Assembly (NCBI GenBank): GCA_017503645.1
Contig: JAFVSR010000039.1
Span: 1-64,000 of the forward strand
Direction: 5' to 3'
DNA length: 64,000 nt
DNA from: Bacteroidaceae bacterium
GTDB lineage: Bacteria; Bacteroidota; Bacteroidia; Bacteroidales; Bacteroidaceae
Shown here: piece after piece, positions 36,417 through 45,881 of the stretch
Layout: each line of letters opens with the position of its first letter
Numbering within the stretch: the stretch's first letter is position 1
Translations under genes and position numbers: made by a program
Notes under the pieces: generated by a model
The model's input: the letters and a program-made list of their open reading frames with translations, nothing else
Told to the model about the DNA's origin: nothing
Database searches by the model: none

Positions 36417-36461
36417 TTTGTATTTCGCTCGCTTGCATTATTTTTGTAATAAATTACAAAA
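36417..36461 (+). promoter_or_regulatory. metF promoter with 20-bp palindrome
   Basis: TTTG (36417-36420), an 18-base spacer, and TATTTTTG (36439-36446). A perfect palindrome, ttttgtaat-aa-attacaaaa (36442-36461), overlaps the -7 element and the expected start site, as a repressor operator would. The leader to the ATG is about 60 bases. Confidence 0.55.
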
Positions 36462-36513
36462 TAGGCTCAATGTGCCCATATTTGTAATGCGTATAAAACA
36501 ACCTGCAAACAAA

Positions 36514-37458
36514 ATGAACGTAATAGATAGCTTAAACAGTTGCGACAAAACAGCCTTTTCATTCGAGGTGCTGCCACCCATCAAGGGCACAGGCACCACC
36601 AAGCTGTTCAGCAACATCGAGCGGCTTATGGAATTTAAGCCCAAATACATAAATATAACCACTCACCACAGCGAGCCTGTATATACCGATATGGGCGATG
36701 GTACATACAAGCGCAGCACCATACGCCGCCGCCCGGGTACCGTGGCAGTGGCCACCGCCATTCAACACCGTTTCGGTGTGCCTGTGGTGCCGCATATTTT
36801 GTGCAACGGTTATTCGCTCGAGGAGACCGAGTATGTGCTCATCGACCTGCAGCTGTCGGGCATAAACGATATTCTTGTGTTGCGTGGCGACAGATGCAAA
36901 GAGGGGTCTGCACGATGTAAATCCCACGCCCACGCAATAGACCTCTTGCACCAGGTAAACCGCTTCAACGAGGGCTTTTTTATCGATGGCTCGCCTATGA
37001 AGGAGCGTGGCGAGGGCTTCACCTGCGGTGTGGCCTGCTACCCCGAGAAGCACGAGGAGGCACCGAACCTCGAAAGCGACCTTGCAGTCCTTAAACAAAA
37101 GGCCGATGCGGGCGCCGCCTATGCAGTTACGCAGATGTTCTTCGACAACGAAAAGTATTTTGCCTTTGTGGAGCGCGCCCGTGCAATGGGTATAAACATC
37201 CCTATAATACCCGGAATAAAGCCTATGCACCGCCTCTCGCAGTTGAATATTCTGCCCAAAACCTTCCACGTGGATTTACCCGTGGACCTTGTTGCCGCAA
37301 TGCAGCAGTGCAAAGACGATGTGGCAGCAGCGCAGGTGGGGCGCGAATGGGCTGTGGCTCAGTGTCGCGAACTTATGGCAAAGGGTGTTCCAAGCATTCA
37401 TTTCTACACGATAAATGCTATGGATAGTGTTTATGAAATAGCAAAAACCATTTACTGA
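36514..37458 (+). CDS. metF: methylenetetrahydrofolate reductase
   Basis: It reduces 5,10-methylene-THF to 5-methyl-THF for methionine synthesis, using FAD. The 314 residues have the family pieces KTAFSFEVLPPIKG near the start, the FAD-site region NDILVLRGDR, GVACYPEKHEEA, and AAYAVTQMFFDNEKYF. I use the ATG at 36514 (MNVIDSL); an upstream in-frame ATG would add about 41 residues not found in the family. The stop overlaps the holB start (TGATG), beginning a metF-holB-ricT-gldH run. Confidence 0.94.
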   Translation: MNVIDSLNSCDKTAFSFEVLPPIKGTGTTKLFSNIERLMEFKPKYINITTHHSEPVYTDMGDGTYKRSTIRRRPGTVAVATAIQHRFGVPVVPHILCNGYSLEETEYVLIDLQLSGINDILVLRGDRCKEGSARCKSHAHAIDLLHQVNRFNEGFFIDGSPMKERGEGFTCGVACYPEKHEEAPNLESDLAVLKQKADAGAAYAVTQMFFDNEKYFAFVERARAMGINIPIIPGIKPMHRLSQLNILPKTFHVDLPVDLVAAMQQCKDDVAAAQVGREWAVAQCRELMAKGVPSIHFYTINAMDSVYEIAKTIY

Positions 37459-38600
37459 TGGCACTCACCTTTGGCGACATAATAGGACAGCAGAAGGTTG
37501 TGGAGCAACTCAAACGCAGTGTCGATGAGAACCGCCTTGCGCACGCTCTTCTCATAACCGGTCCACGCGGCAACGGTAAGTTGCCCATTGCTGTGGCTCT
37601 TGCCCATTATTTGCTATGTGGAAACAGAGAGGGTGGTGATGCTTGCGGCACCTGCCCCGCGTGCGTGAAGATGAACAAGCTCATACACAGCGACCTGCAC
37701 TTTGTGTTTCCGGTGAAAAGAAAAAAGAGCGGTGGTTCCGACAGCGCACCCGTGAGCGATGACTACATTGCCGAGTGGCGCGAACTATTGCTCAAGAATC
37801 CCTATTTCAGCTACGACGATTGGTTGCAAAAGCTCGACCTCGACAATCAGCAGCCTATGATATACGAGCGCGAGAGCGGCGAGATATTGCAAAAGCTATC
37901 AATGAAATCGCGTGAAGGCGGGTGGAAGATTGTTATCATATGGCTGCCCGAGAAGATGAAGGATGTGGGTGCCAACAAACTGCTTAAGATAATAGAGGAG
38001 CCACCACAGGAGACGCTCTTTATGCTGGTATCCGAGGAGCCTGCGCAGATAATATCCACCATACTGAGCCGCACACAGCGCGTGGAGGTGCCACGCATTA
38101 TGCAGCAAGATATAGAAAAAGCACTCATTGCCCGCCACGGCCTCACACCGGCCGATGCTGCCCGTGTGGCACAACAGAGCGGCGGTAACTGGGAGGCTGC
38201 CGAGGAGATGCTCTCGCTTGATAGCGACAAGGCGCTCTATCTCGACCTCTTTTCGCAACTTATGCGCATAGCGTATGCCCGCAACATACAGGAGATGAAA
38301 CGTTGGAGCGAGCAGGTGGCAGCTATGGGCCGCGAACGCCAAAAACGCCTGCTTGGCTATTGTCAGCGTATGATACGCGAGAACTTTATAATGAACTTCA
38401 AGCGCGATGAGATGCTCTGCCTCTCGCCCGAAGAACGAAACTTTTCGGTGCGTTTTTCACCCTTTGTGAACGAACGCAACATCTTCGGCATTATGGATGA
38501 GCTGTCCGAAGCGCAGAGACACATAGAACAGAATGTTAATGCAAAAATGGTCTTTTTCGATATGTCGTTGAGAATGATCGTTTGGATAAAAAACCGTTAA
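37458..38600 (+). CDS. holB: DNA polymerase III subunit delta' (clamp-loader ATPase-like)
   Basis: A 380-residue clamp-loader protein. FGDIIGQQKVVEQLKRSVDENRLAHALLITGPRGNGKLPIA is the AAA+ N-terminus with a degenerate P-loop, as expected for delta'. A cysteine cluster (CGNREGGDACGTCPAC) forms the zinc site. ADKLLKIIEEPPQET-like sequence (GANKLLKIIEEPPQETLFML) and LSRTQRVEVPR are family-typical. It overlaps metF by one base and abuts ricT exactly. Confidence 0.9.
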   Translation: MALTFGDIIGQQKVVEQLKRSVDENRLAHALLITGPRGNGKLPIAVALAHYLLCGNREGGDACGTCPACVKMNKLIHSDLHFVFPVKRKKSGGSDSAPVSDDYIAEWRELLLKNPYFSYDDWLQKLDLDNQQPMIYERESGEILQKLSMKSREGGWKIVIIWLPEKMKDVGANKLLKIIEEPPQETLFMLVSEEPAQIISTILSRTQRVEVPRIMQQDIEKALIARHGLTPADAARVAQQSGGNWEAAEEMLSLDSDKALYLDLFSQLMRIAYARNIQEMKRWSEQVAAMGRERQKRLLGYCQRMIRENFIMNFKRDEMLCLSPEERNFSVRFSPFVNERNIFGIMDELSEAQRHIEQNVNAKMVFFDMSLRMIVWIKNR

Positions 38601-39767
38601 ATGGAGGAAAAACTTAAATATAAAGAACAGAACCACAATTCGGGTATATGTTGCAAGGGGTGCGGCAAGATGGATGCACCGCTTAACACGTTCGACTGGC
38701 TTGCCGACGTGCCCGGTAACGAGGAATATACCGACATTGTGGAGGTACAGTTCAAGAACACCCGCAAGGGATATTACAGGAACTGCAACAACCTGCCCCT
38801 GCAAAAGGGCGATATAGTGGCCGTTGAGGCTACCCCCGGGCACGATATCGGCAAGGTTACTATGACAGGCCGCCTGGTGCTGTTGCAGTTGAAAAAGACG
38901 CGCCTCACGCCCGAGAGCGAGTTCAAACGCATATACCGCAAGGCCAAGCCTGTGGATATGGAGAAATACGAGGAGGCCAAGGCTCGTGAGCACGATACAA
39001 TGATACGCTCGCGCCAGATAGCCAAGGAGCTGGAACTCGATATGAAGATAGGTGATGTGGAGTATCAGGGCGATGGGCAAAAGGCCATCTTCTACTACAT
39101 AGCAGACAACCGTGTCGATTTCCGCCAGCTCATAAAGGTGCTTGCCGACACTTTCAAGATAAAAATCGAGATGAAGCAGATTGGTGCACGCCAGGAGGCA
39201 GGCCGCATAGGTGGTATAGGCCCCTGCGGGCGCGAACTGTGCTGTGCCACCTTCACCACCAATTTTATTTCGGTATCCACATCGGCTGCCCGTTTTCAGG
39301 ATATATCATTGAACCCGCAAAAGCTGGCAGGGCAGTGTGCCAAGCTCAAATGCTGCCTGAACTACGAGGTGGATTCATACGTTGAGGCATCGCGCACCCT
39401 TCCCCCACGCGATGTGGAGCTTGAAACCACCGATGGCACATATTTCTTCTTCAAGGCCGATATTTTGCGTGGCGAGGTGACATACTCCACCGACAAACAT
39501 ATCCCTGCTAACCTTGTGACCATAAGCGCCCGCCGTGCCATAAACATAATTGAGATGAACAAGCGTGGCGAGCGCCCCGAAAGCCTCGATGCATCGGGCA
39601 TTAGCGACAGCAAGCGTTCTATGGATATATTGGAGCAGGATAACATAAACCGCTTCGACAACACAGGCAGGGCCAAAAAACGCAGGAAGAAACAGGGTGG
39701 CAAGCCTCGAAACGACAACCGTAATGAAAAGGGAGAAAAGGGTGGCAAGCATAAAAAGCCCGAATAA
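38601..39767 (+). CDS. ricT: PSP1 domain protein (RicT/YaaT-like)
   Basis: A 388-residue cytoplasmic protein. The PSP1 domain spans about residues 30-240, with VVEVQFKNTRKGYYRN, FKIKIEMKQIGARQEAGRIGGIGPCGRELCC, and a Cys-rich continuation (QCAKLKCCLNYEVDSY). In Bacillus the homologue YaaT is part of an Fe-S-containing complex that assists RNase Y and sporulation; the role here is not known. The last about 30 residues are a basic Lys/Arg/Gly tail. The stop codon (TAA, 38598-38600) of holB touches its ATG. The gldH start lies inside its 3' end. Confidence 0.88.
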   Translation: MEEKLKYKEQNHNSGICCKGCGKMDAPLNTFDWLADVPGNEEYTDIVEVQFKNTRKGYYRNCNNLPLQKGDIVAVEATPGHDIGKVTMTGRLVLLQLKKTRLTPESEFKRIYRKAKPVDMEKYEEAKAREHDTMIRSRQIAKELELDMKIGDVEYQGDGQKAIFYYIADNRVDFRQLIKVLADTFKIKIEMKQIGARQEAGRIGGIGPCGRELCCATFTTNFISVSTSAARFQDISLNPQKLAGQCAKLKCCLNYEVDSYVEASRTLPPRDVELETTDGTYFFFKADILRGEVTYSTDKHIPANLVTISARRAINIIEMNKRGERPESLDASGISDSKRSMDILEQDNINRFDNTGRAKKRRKKQGGKPRNDNRNEKGEKGGKHKKPE

Positions 39768-40239
39768 CATTGTGCTGTTGCTGCTGGGTGTGCTGCTGCT
39801 ATCGTGCGGCGACTACAGCCTGCATACCTACCAATCGGTGGGCGGTGAGTGGCATAGAGGTCGCTCGCTTGCCTTTGTACAGGATTCCGCTTTCTCCTCG
39901 GCAGCCGATTCGCTTGCTCTTTATGTGGGCGTGCGTTACAGTGCCGCCTATGAATATAAAAATCTATGCCTGCAGGTAACCACACTTGACGCCGGCGACA
40001 GCATCATATTGTGCGACACTGTGTGCTGCGATATATATGACAATGCAGGCTTGCGCCGTGGCTCCACTGCCGGTGCTCTCTACCAAGCCGAGTATTATGT
40101 TGCCTCGCTGCCTGTATCGAATGTCACTGCTCACACAATATCTCTGCAGCATATTATGCAGGATTCTTTGTTACAAGGGATTTACGATGTGGGCATTAAA
40201 CTCGTGCCTCTCGGTCGGCATCTATGCGCAGGAATGTAA
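39724..40239 (+). CDS. gldH: gliding motility/type IX secretion lipoprotein GldH
   Basis: A 171-residue lipoprotein. The signal ends in a lipobox (LLGVLLLSCGDY). The body has YNSL-like GldH features such as GEWHRGRSLAFVQDS and LQHIMQDSLLQGIYDVGIKLVPL. GldH is needed for gliding and for type IX secretion in Flavobacterium; in non-gliding Bacteroidales it accompanies T9SS genes. It starts 44 bases inside ricT in another frame (ATG at 39724), and its last 44 bases overlap the 3' end of rodA on the other strand. Confidence 0.88.
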   Translation: MKREKRVASIKSPNNIVLLLLGVLLLSCGDYSLHTYQSVGGEWHRGRSLAFVQDSAFSSAADSLALYVGVRYSAAYEYKNLCLQVTTLDAGDSIILCDTVCCDIYDNAGLRRGSTAGALYQAEYYVASLPVSNVTAHTISLQHIMQDSLLQGIYDVGIKLVPLGRHLCAGM

Positions 40240-41665
40240 ACAGCAGGATGGAAAATCCTAAGAACGACGAACCGCCGTAGCTGAAGAAGGGTAGCGGAAT
40301 ACCTATCACCGGCATAATGCCTATAACCATACCTATGTTTATGGTAAAGTGGAAAAAGAATATGGAGGCTATGGCATAGCCATATACCCTGCCGAATATG
40401 TCGTTCTGTCGTTCGGCAAGTGCAAACAGGCGCAGAATGAATGCCGCAAACACCATAAGCACCACGGCCGAGCCTGCAAAGCCCTGCTCCTCGCCTATGG
40501 TGCAGAATATAAAGTCGGTGTCTTGTTCGGGAACATACTTCAGCTTGGTTTGTGTGCCGTTCAGGAATCCCTTGCCAAACACTCCTCCTGACCCTATTGC
40601 AATCTTCGACTGGTGTACGTTGTAGCCGGCACCTGCAAGGTCCTCCTTGAGGCCCAATAGAACCTCTATACGCACCCTCTGGTGCGGTTTAAGTACATTG
40701 TGCAGCACATATTCGCAGGAGCTGAAGAAGGCGAGCGCGCCCACTATGTAGGCTGCCACCCACACATTGCGCATCTCCTTGTTTATGCGCGCCCTCACAA
40801 GCATATATCCCACATTGAACGCAAGCAGCAGGTACTGCACAATCATCAGATTGAAGGCTATCAGATACACCGCTATCCAGTACGACAGAAGCGACACGCA
40901 CACGTTTACCAGCAACATAGTCTTGAATGTGTCGCCGTGCTTGCACCACCATTTCATCATAGCAAGCGAGAAGGCCTGTATGAGTATGGTCACCGCATAG
41001 GGGCCCACCATCATAGTGGGCAGGGCTGCCGAGGGTGTTTCGCCATATCTTATTCCCACAACAAAATATACCACGGCGCTTATTACCATAAGCAACGTAA
41101 TGCCGCTCATTCCCTCGCGGTAGAGCACAAGAAAGAGCGACAGATAGACAAGTGCGCTGCCTGTTTCGTTCTGCCCTACAATCACCAGCATTGGCAGCAT
41201 TATTATTCCCACACACTTGAAGAAATCGCTGTTGTCGGTAATCTTGAAGCCGTAGCGCCCCATAAACGATGCGAGGGCAAGCGTGGTTGCGAACTTCATA
41301 AACTCGGCGGGCTGTATGCTGAACGAGCCTATTGTAATCCACGAATGTGAACCCTTTATGTCACGCGCTATGAATATGGTGAGAATACCAAGCAGTATGG
41401 CTCCTATGTAGATGAACGGCGACAGGTCTTTGTAAGTGTTCTTGTCGATGCACAGCAGCACCAGGCCGGCCACAATGGATACCCCCATCCACATAGCCTG
41501 CTTACCGGTCCTCTCGCCGGGGCTGAAGAACTCGAAGATATCGGTCTCTATGTAGCTGTAGCTTGCACCGCATATGGAGAGCCACCCCATTACCGCCAAA
41601 GCGATGAACAGGGCTATAGTCCACCAGTCAATACGGTTGAATATGTTACCTCTCGTCCGTTCCAT
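40196..41665 (-). CDS. rodA: rod shape-determining protein RodA (SEDS glycosyltransferase)
   Basis: It polymerises lipid II into peptidoglycan strands with PBP2 during elongation. A 489-residue protein with about ten hydrophobic segments, longer than the E. coli protein as usual in this phylum. SEDS signatures include PAEFMKFATTLALASFM, VGQNETGSALVYLSLF, QSKIAIGSGGVFGKGFLNGTQ and PEQDTDFIFCTIGEEQGF. It overlaps mrdA by 20 bases and is the last gene of the shape operon. Its 3' end overlaps gldH antisense. Confidence 0.95.
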   Translation of the reverse strand: MERTRGNIFNRIDWWTIALFIALAVMGWLSICGASYSYIETDIFEFFSPGERTGKQAMWMGVSIVAGLVLLCIDKNTYKDLSPFIYIGAILLGILTIFIARDIKGSHSWITIGSFSIQPAEFMKFATTLALASFMGRYGFKITDNSDFFKCVGIIMLPMLVIVGQNETGSALVYLSLFLVLYREGMSGITLLMVISAVVYFVVGIRYGETPSAALPTMMVGPYAVTILIQAFSLAMMKWWCKHGDTFKTMLLVNVCVSLLSYWIAVYLIAFNLMIVQYLLLAFNVGYMLVRARINKEMRNVWVAAYIVGALAFFSSCEYVLHNVLKPHQRVRIEVLLGLKEDLAGAGYNVHQSKIAIGSGGVFGKGFLNGTQTKLKYVPEQDTDFIFCTIGEEQGFAGSAVVLMVFAAFILRLFALAERQNDIFGRVYGYAIASIFFFHFTINIGMVIGIMPVIGIPLPFFSYGGSSFLGFSILLFTFLRIDADREARV

Positions 41666-43487
41666 AATAAATAATCCTCTCCTCTATTGCTTTTGCCTTC
41701 TCCTTGCTCTCTTCGCTCAATTCGCCGTTTAGGTATTGCTCCATAATAAGTGCTCCTATGGGCACGCCATAGACCGCACCGAAACCGCCGTTCTCCACAT
41801 ACACGGCAATGGCAATCTTGGGGTTATTCATAGGTGCAAAGCCCATAAACGCGCTATGGTCCTTGCCGCGGTTCTGTGCTGTTCCTGTTTTGCCACATAC
41901 CTCCCAGCCCGGGATGTTTGCACCACGGCAGGTGCCGTTGAGCACGGCCTCGCGCATACCTTGCACCACGGTTTCGTACGCCTCTCTGCCTGCCATAGTC
42001 TTTTTGCGTGTGCGGTACTCTTCCTTGAGTGTGTCGCCTTCAATCCTGCTCACCAAGTGTGGTGTTACATACTCACCTCGGTTGGCAATGGTGGCTCCCA
42101 AATTGGCTATCTGCAAAGGGGTGAGTGTAACCTCGCCTTGCCCAATGGAGATACTCACCACAGTGGTTGCTTTCCAATATTTTCCCAGGTGCCTGTCGTA
42201 GAATTTGGAGTTGGGAATCATTCCGCGTACCTCGCCGGGAAGGTCCACGCCCAGCCTGTAACCAAATCCCATAGATACCATATAGTCGCGCCAGGTGTCC
42301 GTAGCCTCCTGTATGCTGGCGTATTTGCTTGAACCGAACATTCGGTGCAGGCCCCAGCAGAAATATGCGTTGCACGATGTTGCAATGGCGGGTACAAGCG
42401 GAGTGGGCGACGAGTGTGCGTGGCAACCGAGTTTGAACCCTTTAAGCACAAAGCCTCCGTGGCAGGGGAATGCGGTTTGCGGTGTTATGGCTCCCTCTTG
42501 CAGAAAGGTGAGTGCCTGTGAGGTCTTGAATGTGGAGCCGGGCGGGTATGTTCCCATAATGGCACGGTTGAGCAGAGGCTTGCGTTTGTCTTTCGACAGC
42601 TTCTTGTGCGTTTCGCTTCGGGCACGGCCTGTGAGCAGGCGCGGGTCGTACGATGGTGCCGATACCATACACAATATTTCGCCTGTTGCAGGCTCAATGG
42701 CCACTATACTGCCTATCTTGTTCTTCATAAGCCGCTCACCCAGACGTTGCAATTCTATGTCAAGGCCCAACGTGAGGTCCTTTCCACGCACGGGCAGCGT
42801 GTCGAGTGCGCCGTCGCGGTACTTCCCCTGTATGCGGCCGTGTGCATCGCGTAACAGCATTTCTGTTCCCTTGCGGCCACGCAGTTGCTCTTCGTATGAA
42901 GCCTCCAACCCCTGCGTGCCTATGTAGTCGCCGCGTTTGTAATATGGGTCCTTGTCTATTTTCTTCTGCGAAACCTCGCCTATGTCGCCAAAGAGCACAC
43001 CGCCGGCATCGTATTCGTACTGCCTTATGGAGCGTTTGCGGGCATAGAAACCGTGGAAACGGAACAACTTCTCCTGGAACTGCGCAAACTCTTCGGTGGA
43101 TAGCTGTGTCATAAACTCCTGCTCGGTGTATGATGAATAGCCGCGCCTTTTGCGTGCCTTTTTCATATATCCGTCGAACTCCTCGCGTGTGATATTGAGG
43201 GCACGGCACAGCTCAAGCGTATCGAGCCCGTGTTTCTTCACCTCGCGCGGCACGAATGTGATATCGTATGCGGGGCGGTTATATACAAGCAGTTTGCCGT
43301 TGCGGTCGTATATGAGGCCGCGGGTGGGGTAGAGCGTCTTTTTGTAGAATGCGTTGCTGTCGGCCTTCGATTTGTACTGGTCGCTCAGAATCTGCAGGTT
43401 GAACAGCTGCACAATGTATGTGATGAGCACCAACAGAACAGCCCCGCCAAGTATATATTTGCGTTTGTCGTATCCGTGTATGTTCAT
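41646..43487 (-). CDS. mrdA: penicillin-binding protein 2 (elongation transpeptidase)
   Basis: It cross-links peptidoglycan during rod elongation, partner of RodA. The 613 residues have one N-terminal membrane segment (about 13-32) and a PBP dimerisation domain. The transpeptidase domain has all three motifs: PGSTFKTSQ (S-x-x-K, about 315), ATSCNAYF (SCN type), and CGKTGTAQNRG (KTG). It lies between mreD and rodA, 4 bases after mreD. Confidence 0.96.
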   Translation of the reverse strand: MNIHGYDKRKYILGGAVLLVLITYIVQLFNLQILSDQYKSKADSNAFYKKTLYPTRGLIYDRNGKLLVYNRPAYDITFVPREVKKHGLDTLELCRALNITREEFDGYMKKARKRRGYSSYTEQEFMTQLSTEEFAQFQEKLFRFHGFYARKRSIRQYEYDAGGVLFGDIGEVSQKKIDKDPYYKRGDYIGTQGLEASYEEQLRGRKGTEMLLRDAHGRIQGKYRDGALDTLPVRGKDLTLGLDIELQRLGERLMKNKIGSIVAIEPATGEILCMVSAPSYDPRLLTGRARSETHKKLSKDKRKPLLNRAIMGTYPPGSTFKTSQALTFLQEGAITPQTAFPCHGGFVLKGFKLGCHAHSSPTPLVPAIATSCNAYFCWGLHRMFGSSKYASIQEATDTWRDYMVSMGFGYRLGVDLPGEVRGMIPNSKFYDRHLGKYWKATTVVSISIGQGEVTLTPLQIANLGATIANRGEYVTPHLVSRIEGDTLKEEYRTRKKTMAGREAYETVVQGMREAVLNGTCRGANIPGWEVCGKTGTAQNRGKDHSAFMGFAPMNNPKIAIAVYVENGGFGAVYGVPIGALIMEQYLNGELSEESKEKAKAIEERIIYYGTDER

Positions 43488-43491
43488 CGCT

Positions 43492-43995
43492 CTACTTTTT
43501 GCGGGTGAAACACTCTATGACAAGCGTAAACAGCAGTGTGAGCAGGGTGCTTGCGGCAATGCTTGCAAGCAGTGTCAGCGGGTAGTGTATGGTGAAGAGC
43601 TCCAACAGAAAGAGCACTGAATAAAAGAGCAGCAGGCACAATGTGGCATACATAATGTAGCCCGCCACGTTTATGGTGTGTATGCCGGGAACAAAATCGT
43701 CGGCTACCCCCTTTTGCGTGAACGATTCGAGGATGTAGCCACGCGCAAATGCCATTGCAGTGGCAGCACAGGCGTTTATGCCGGGTGTGTTACCGAAGAT
43801 GTCCACCACAAGACCGAAGAGGAAGGCCCATAGCATCTGTTCGTTGCGCGATGTGAAGCGTGGCAATTTGAGCAGGAATATGAGATATATGTGCGCAGTG
43901 GCATAGCCAAACAGGTGTATTTGGCTGAATATCAGCACCTGAATAAATGCCAATATCACAAAATTGCGTATGCGTATGAGGTTGTTGCTTGTCAT
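43492..43995 (-). CDS. mreD: rod shape-determining protein MreD
   Basis: A 167-residue inner-membrane protein with about five hydrophobic segments, the small membrane member of the MreBCD shape complex. NEQMLWAFLFGLVVDIFGNTPGINACAATAMAFARGYI is typical. It overlaps mreC by 4 bases (ATGA) and precedes mrdA by 4. Sequence conservation in this family is low; the position makes the call secure. Confidence 0.9.
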   Translation of the reverse strand: MTSNNLIRIRNFVILAFIQVLIFSQIHLFGYATAHIYLIFLLKLPRFTSRNEQMLWAFLFGLVVDIFGNTPGINACAATAMAFARGYILESFTQKGVADDFVPGIHTINVAGYIMYATLCLLLFYSVLFLLELFTIHYPLTLLASIAASTLLTLLFTLVIECFTRKK

Positions 43996-44831
43996 TCCTT
44001 GCTTATGCTGTTTTCAAGTTCCCATTGCTCTTTGCGCCCCTCGTTGCCCACAATGTAAACTTTTCGCAGGGTGGCAAAGTTGGTAAATAGTTCCACGCGT
44101 GCCTGTGCAAACATACCGTCATCGGAGTCCTCGGTTCTCTCAATTATTCCCACGGGAATATCGGCGGGGAAGATGGATGAGAAACCGCTGGTGACAACGG
44201 TGTCGCCTATTTCGAATTTGGTGTAGCGGGGCAGGTCCACGAGGTATGAGTAGCGGGTGTCGCAGCCATCCCATTGCAGGGTGCAGAAGCTGTCGCTTCC
44301 CTTTACGCGGCAGCTGATGCTGCTCTTGCTGTTGAGCAGGGGTATCACTACCGAATAGTGCTCCGATGCTGTGTATATGATACCCACCACGCCTTCGTTG
44401 CAGAACACGCCCATTTCGGCCTCCACGCCGTCGGCTGTGCCTTTGTCTATGGTTATGTAGTTGTTCACGGCGTTAAGCGCGTTGTTCACCACGGTGGCAC
44501 TGTTGTAGAAGAAACCGTTTGCTTTGTGTGGTAATGTGGCAACCATTGCGCTGTCATGGTGTTGCGCAAGGCGGGCCTTCAATGCGGTCACCTGCCCGTT
44601 GAGTTCTTTATTGTATTGCAGCAGCTGCGCATTCTCGCTTTTGAGAGCGAAATAGCTGTTTACATCGGTTATTGCAGCAAACAGGTTGCCTGCCACACTG
44701 TTGGCCGATGTAAACATCTTGGCGTTCTGGTAGTTGTTAAACTGCACAATAAGCATAACCCCGATTCCCTCCAGCAATAGGAACAGGAACCAGTGATTAT
44801 GCTTAATGAAGAAGTTTAACAGTGTATGCAC
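43992..44831 (-). CDS. mreC: rod shape-determining protein MreC
   Basis: A 279-residue bitopic protein. A single membrane helix at about 12-32 is followed by a coiled coil (about 60-90, SENAQLLQYNKELNGQVTALKARLAQ) and the periplasmic MreC beta domains (IDKGTADGVEAEMGVFCNEGVVGIIYT). It links MreB to the periplasmic synthases. The start is GTG at 44831: no suitable ATG lies near, and this start aligns with the usual HNFxxxKH-type N-terminus. It lies 12 bases after the mreB stop. Confidence 0.93.
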   Translation of the reverse strand: MHTLLNFFIKHNHWFLFLLLEGIGVMLIVQFNNYQNAKMFTSANSVAGNLFAAITDVNSYFALKSENAQLLQYNKELNGQVTALKARLAQHHDSAMVATLPHKANGFFYNSATVVNNALNAVNNYITIDKGTADGVEAEMGVFCNEGVVGIIYTASEHYSVVIPLLNSKSSISCRVKGSDSFCTLQWDGCDTRYSYLVDLPRYTKFEIGDTVVTSGFSSIFPADIPVGIIERTEDSDDGMFAQARVELFTNFATLRKVYIVGNEGRKEQWELENSISKE

Positions 44832-44843
44832 GGTTTTCTCTTT

Positions 44844-45860
44844 TTATCGCATCAAGAATGGATAATTGAGGTCGTTGAGTGCAAGTGCTGTACCCTTGGC
44901 AACGCAGTAGAGGGGGTTCTCGGCGATGTGGAAGGGTATGTTTATCTTGTTCTCCAAACGCTTGTCGAGGCCGCGAAGCAATGCACCACCGCCTGCAAGA
45001 TATATACCATTGTGTACAATGTCGGCATACAGTTCGGGCGGGGTGGCCTCCAGGGCGCTTATGATAGCGTTCTCAATCTTCATAATAGATTTGTCGATGC
45101 AGTGTGCAATCTCCTGGTAGCATACAGGTACCTCGATGGGCATAGCTGTTATGCGGTTAGGACCGTGTACTATGTAGTCCTGGGGAGCCTCGTCGCCCAG
45201 GTCGGTGAGTGCCGAACCTACGTGTATCTTTATGCGCTCTGCCATACGCTCACTCACGCGCACATTGTGCTGGCGGCTCATATACTCCTGAATGTCGGCT
45301 GTGAAGTCGTCACCTGCAGTGCGCAGCGAACCGTTCGATACAATGCCGCCAAGCGAAATTACCGCAATCTCGGTGGAACCACCACCTATGTCAACCACCA
45401 TATTGCCCTCGGGAGCCAACACATCGAGACCTATACCGAGTGCCGAAGCCATTGGCTCATAAATGAGATATACGTCGCGACCGCCGGCGTGCTCGGCTGA
45501 GTCGCGCACAGCACGGAGCTCCACCTCGGTTGAACCGTAGGGAACGCCAATGACCATACGCAACGAGGGGGTAAACAGTTTGTTACCCATATTCACCTTC
45601 TCTATGAGGCCGCGCATCATCATTTCGCAGGCATAGAAGTCGGCAATAACACCGTCGCGCAAGGGACGTATTGTGTTAATATTGGGGTTGGTCTTTTCGT
45701 GCATCTGCTTTGCACGCTCACCAACGGCAATCATCTTCTTTGAACTGTCAATTGCAACCACCGAGGGCTCGTCTACAACAATCTTTCCATTATAGGAAAT
45801 GATGGTGTTGGCGGTGCCAAGGTCAATTGCTACATCTTGTGTGAATGAAAAAAGTCCCAT
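44844..45860 (-). CDS. mreB: rod shape-determining protein MreB (actin-like)
   Basis: A 338-residue actin-fold ATPase that organises lateral wall synthesis. The phosphate-1 motif is DLGTANTIISYNGKIV (about 12-27). VIGVPYGSTEVELRAVRDSAEHAG, VDIGGGSTEIAVISLGGIV and GIYLAGGGALLRGLDKRL are the other nucleotide-site motifs. The length matches the family. It begins 21 bases after purH, which probably heads the transcript. Confidence 0.97.
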   Translation of the reverse strand: MGLFSFTQDVAIDLGTANTIISYNGKIVVDEPSVVAIDSSKKMIAVGERAKQMHEKTNPNINTIRPLRDGVIADFYACEMMMRGLIEKVNMGNKLFTPSLRMVIGVPYGSTEVELRAVRDSAEHAGGRDVYLIYEPMASALGIGLDVLAPEGNMVVDIGGGSTEIAVISLGGIVSNGSLRTAGDDFTADIQEYMSRQHNVRVSERMAERIKIHVGSALTDLGDEAPQDYIVHGPNRITAMPIEVPVCYQEIAHCIDKSIMKIENAIISALEATPPELYADIVHNGIYLAGGGALLRGLDKRLENKINIPFHIAENPLYCVAKGTALALNDLNYPFLMR

Positions 45861-45881
45861 TGTCTTTTCTTGGTAATTAAA

